A stretch of 64,000 bases of DNA from Byssothecium circinans (taxonomy: Eukaryota; Ascomycota; Dothideomycetes; Pleosporales; Massarinaceae). The stretch's first letter is position 1. Each line of letters opens with the position of its first letter. The notes under the pieces are model-generated. The model saw nothing but the letters and a program-made list of their open reading frames with translations, made no database searches and had not been told where the DNA came from. The stretch is from NCBI GenBank assembly GCA_010015675.1, contig ML976986.1, positions 672,841 through 736,840 on the forward strand, written 5' to 3'. Shown piece after piece: positions 61,787-64,000 of the stretch. A program made the translations under genes and the position numbers.

Positions 61787-63709
61787 TCACAGCTTGGAAT
61801 CATCAACGTTAACCGGAGAACTGCGCCCGCTCTCCACCTTCTGCTTCTTCGGCCCGCGCTTCTTCTTCTCCGTATCTGCATTCGTGTCCACAGACCTAGA
61901 CCTTCCCCTTCCCAGCCATCCTTGCTTCGACGTAACCAGCTGCAAGTAGCCATCTACATGAACAGCTCCAAACTTGCGCTCCTCATTCTCCGCAGTATTC
62001 GTGCGAGGATCGTACTTGTGATGACGCATGACATGCTCGACAACCCGATAAGGTATTGCAAAGTCTTTATGGCTGCCCCAGCAGTCGTTGTGGGGACAGC
62101 GAAGCGTACCTTGGTCGAAGAAGGGCCGCTTTGGAGGCACGTCGCTCTCTAGAGCATCAGGGCTCAGAATTGTTGACGGTGTGTATTGTACCAGTGCAGG
62201 AACCGGTTCAGTAGCAACAGATTCGTCAAATGCGCGGAAGGATATATGTTCGTCGAATAGAGCTGCGCACCGTTGGGCTGTTCGAGCAACCGCCCTCTTG
62301 TTCCAGCCAGTCATAGATGCTATGCCGAGAACTTCACTCCAGTCCATGAGTCCGACACGACGTGGTAGTTCAAAGGTGCCAGAAGCACTGCTGCCCCGTC
62401 GATATTTACGCGTCGGCTCGGGCGAAGTTTCGTTTGAAGAGCTTGACTCCATCTCCTCGACCTCATCGTGATCAGCACCATAGTCTGAAGCAGAATCGCT
62501 ATCGTCCAAAGTTTTGGGCTTATGCTTCGGCTTTCTTGACTTGTTGATGGGCTTTTGCTTAGGCTTTGATATACCTACGCGTGAAGTAGGTCGACTGTGT
62601 AATTTCTTCCCAACGTAGCTGCTCGATCGAGGCCTCGATGCCACAGATTCTGCGTCTGTTGCAAATTCACTCTTCGACTGGTTGCTGTACATTCTTCTGC
62701 CGAAGTGATTCAGTCGGCTCCTGCGTATAGCTAACGCGAGACCGTCAAGTTGCGTCAGTATGGAATTCACGGACGGCTTTAGGATTCGACGTGCTTCGTC
62801 GTCGTCAGCGAGGAACGTAGGTTTCGACAAAGGCCCTTCCGCTGGACGAATATGATACCTGCGGTTCGTCTTCTTCTCTTCAGATCTTGTATTCGCATCT
62901 GGTGGGCCTCCTTGCTTCTCTTCATCTTCCCTTTCCGCATCCAACGCTGCGACTGACTGTGATCTATCCACCTTCACGTTTGTCGCCTCCGATTTGGCTT
63001 GAGACTTTGGGCGGTGCCTTCTAACCTCATCCTCCTCTTCCTGGTCAGACTCCCGCGATAGCCATTGATCTTTTGCCTCTCGCAAGAGCAGAGCCAGTAC
63101 CTCCTCCCTCATATTCTCTCCCGCATCCTGGGCCCCGGCAGGGCCAATGTACCAAGTATCCTCTTCATCATCCGCCTCCTGCATACTCTCCTCCTTCCTT
63201 GGGATCTCATTGGGGGGGAGAGGCCAAGCTGTCCATTGTTTAGAGGGTATAAGCTCCGCTTCTGTGTCTCCAAACGGGTCCGTGAATTGCAATTCTTCGC
63301 CTTTCTTCAACCACCTGTCCTTGCTGTGCCAATCCTTGATCCCCGCAAGCTTCTCGGCCGACCGTCGTACCCGCCGCTTCAACCTGTGCGTATTGTATAG
63401 ATGTGCTGCTAAGTCTGCAGACTCAATGTCCTCCAACGAAGCTGCGATCTGTCGATCGGCTGCCGTGTATCGCTGCCATAACACCGGATGCTTCTTAAAC
63501 TTGTTCGGTCGTGATGTCTCTGAATGGAAATCAACCTCTTCGGAGTCATTATCGCTAACGTAGTCTTCGTCTGAGTTGGAGTCGAGGGCCAATGAGGGAG
63601 CGGGTGGTTGCTGTGCGTTTTGCGACGCAGCGGGGTCGTGTAGAGAGGGCGTGGATGACGGTAACGGCGAGAGCGAAGGCTGGGCACTATCACCTCCGAA
63701 TAAGGACAT
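61787..63709 (-). CDS. Rrn9-like RNA polymerase I upstream activation factor
   Basis: A single exon of 640 residues. The Rrn9 domain lies at about 65-180: HPVLWQRYTAADRQIAASLE, DLAAHLYNTHRLKRRVRRSA and SKQWTAWPLPPNEIPRKEES. In yeast, Rrn9 is part of UAF, which recruits Pol I to rDNA promoters and contacts TBP. The rest is acidic and basic low complexity. A region near 470-560 (RRVGLMDWSEVLGIASMTGW, NKRAVARTAQRCAALFDEHI) and a C-terminal part with CPHNDC and HVMRHHKYDP, which could be a C2H2-like zinc site, are better ordered. The frame is open above 63709 but has no ATG there, so MSLFGGDSAQPSLSP is the start. Domain naming rests on motif recall. Confidence 0.8.
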   Translation of the reverse strand: MSLFGGDSAQPSLSPLPSSTPSLHDPAASQNAQQPPAPSLALDSNSDEDYVSDNDSEEVDFHSETSRPNKFKKHPVLWQRYTAADRQIAASLEDIESADLAAHLYNTHRLKRRVRRSAEKLAGIKDWHSKDRWLKKGEELQFTDPFGDTEAELIPSKQWTAWPLPPNEIPRKEESMQEADDEEDTWYIGPAGAQDAGENMREEVLALLLREAKDQWLSRESDQEEEDEVRRHRPKSQAKSEATNVKVDRSQSVAALDAEREDEEKQGGPPDANTRSEEKKTNRRYHIRPAEGPLSKPTFLADDDEARRILKPSVNSILTQLDGLALAIRRSRLNHFGRRMYSNQSKSEFATDAESVASRPRSSSYVGKKLHSRPTSRVGISKPKQKPINKSRKPKHKPKTLDDSDSASDYGADHDEVEEMESSSSNETSPEPTRKYRRGSSASGTFELPRRVGLMDWSEVLGIASMTGWNKRAVARTAQRCAALFDEHISFRAFDESVATEPVPALVQYTPSTILSPDALESDVPPKRPFFDQGTLRCPHNDCWGSHKDFAIPYRVVEHVMRHHKYDPRTNTAENEERKFGAVHVDGYLQLVTSKQGWLGRGRSRSVDTNADTEKKKRGPKKQKVESGRSSPVNVDDSKL

Positions 63710-63850
63710 CTTGATTTGAGTGTATGTCAAACGTAAGTATACAGTATGTGATGCGGGAGAAAGTGTCCATTGCGACGTTGGGGAAGGTAGCGGGAAAGTC
63801 TTCAGCGGATGATCCGCCAGACGCACGCGAGATGTCGATTTGACGCGCAG

Positions 63851-64000
63851 TCAGCTGACTCGACGGGACCTCAGTTCGCCGAGTAGCATCTTAAGCAGCT
63901 CAACCGGATCATACTCGACGGCATTCGCCGCCATTTTACTTGTAAGCCAACTGAAGTCTCCGAGATCCTCCTCCTTTTCCCCAGGACGGGTCACTACGAA
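63851..64000 (-). CDS. C-terminal end of an unidentified gene (cut by window edge)
   Basis: An open minus-strand frame enters from the right edge and stops at 63851-63853. It encodes 49 residues including PGEKEEDLGDFSWLTSKMAA and YDPVELLKMLLGELRSRRVS. The sequence looks like a real protein end, with charged and amphipathic character, but is too short to name. It lies 141 bp upstream of the Rrn9-like start, so the two genes are in tandem. Confidence 0.45.
   Translation of the reverse strand, partial: FVVTRPGEKEEDLGDFSWLTSKMAANAVEYDPVELLKMLLGELRSRRVS

Overview
The window is nuclear DNA of a filamentous ascomycete (Pezizomycotina; Dothideomycetes is my guess, not proven). Genes are monocistronic, lie on both strands and are split by GT-AG introns, mostly of 43-75 bp. 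The gene set is fungal: C-24(28) sterol reductase, Cet1-type RNA triphosphatase, an Rrn9-like factor and a bimC-type kinesin. I joined exons by reading splice sites and keeping the frame. Every multi-exon model given below sums to a whole number of codons, but no transcript data were available.

Layout. 1-613: AT-rich repeat-like edge. 614-6959: a large unknown membrane-tailed protein, then a lipid phosphate phosphatase. 7.0-8.4 kb: a perfect 13-bp hairpin and a decayed alpha/beta-hydrolase. 9.2-17.1 kb (all minus strand): proteasome subunit RPN2, mRNA 5'-triphosphatase CET1, pyruvate kinase. 18.4 kb: a possible 64-residue gene. 19.2-26.7 kb: NBS1 (minus), then an RBR ubiquitin ligase and ERG4 (plus). 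27.1-36.2 kb: an unknown coiled-coil protein, the small TIM23 factor MGR2, an FHA protein of the STRIPAK SLMAP type, RNase P/MRP subunit POP7 and octanoyltransferase LIP2. 37.3-38.7 kb: a zinc alcohol dehydrogenase. 38.7-46.6 kb: a gene-poor stretch with one small unknown gene and a complete pogo-type DNA transposon with 54-bp terminal inverted repeats and TA target duplication. 46.6-56.0 kb: mitochondrial isoleucyl-tRNA synthetase, a PHAF1/UPF0183 protein and kinesin-5. 56.6-64.0 kb: a low-complexity protein with a histone-H1-like front and glycine-rich back, a frameshifted TauD/xanthine-dioxygenase relic, a Pif1-family helicase, an Rrn9-like Pol I factor and the 3' end of one more gene.

Most genes are core housekeeping functions: transcription and RNA processing, protein turnover, DNA repair, mitochondrial translation, import and lipoylation, glycolysis, sterol synthesis, mitosis. 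There is no sign of a biosynthetic cluster. The accessory signals are the transposon, two decayed enzyme genes, a diverged tandem repeat and a few unrecognised proteins. I found no clear tRNA, rRNA or CRISPR array.
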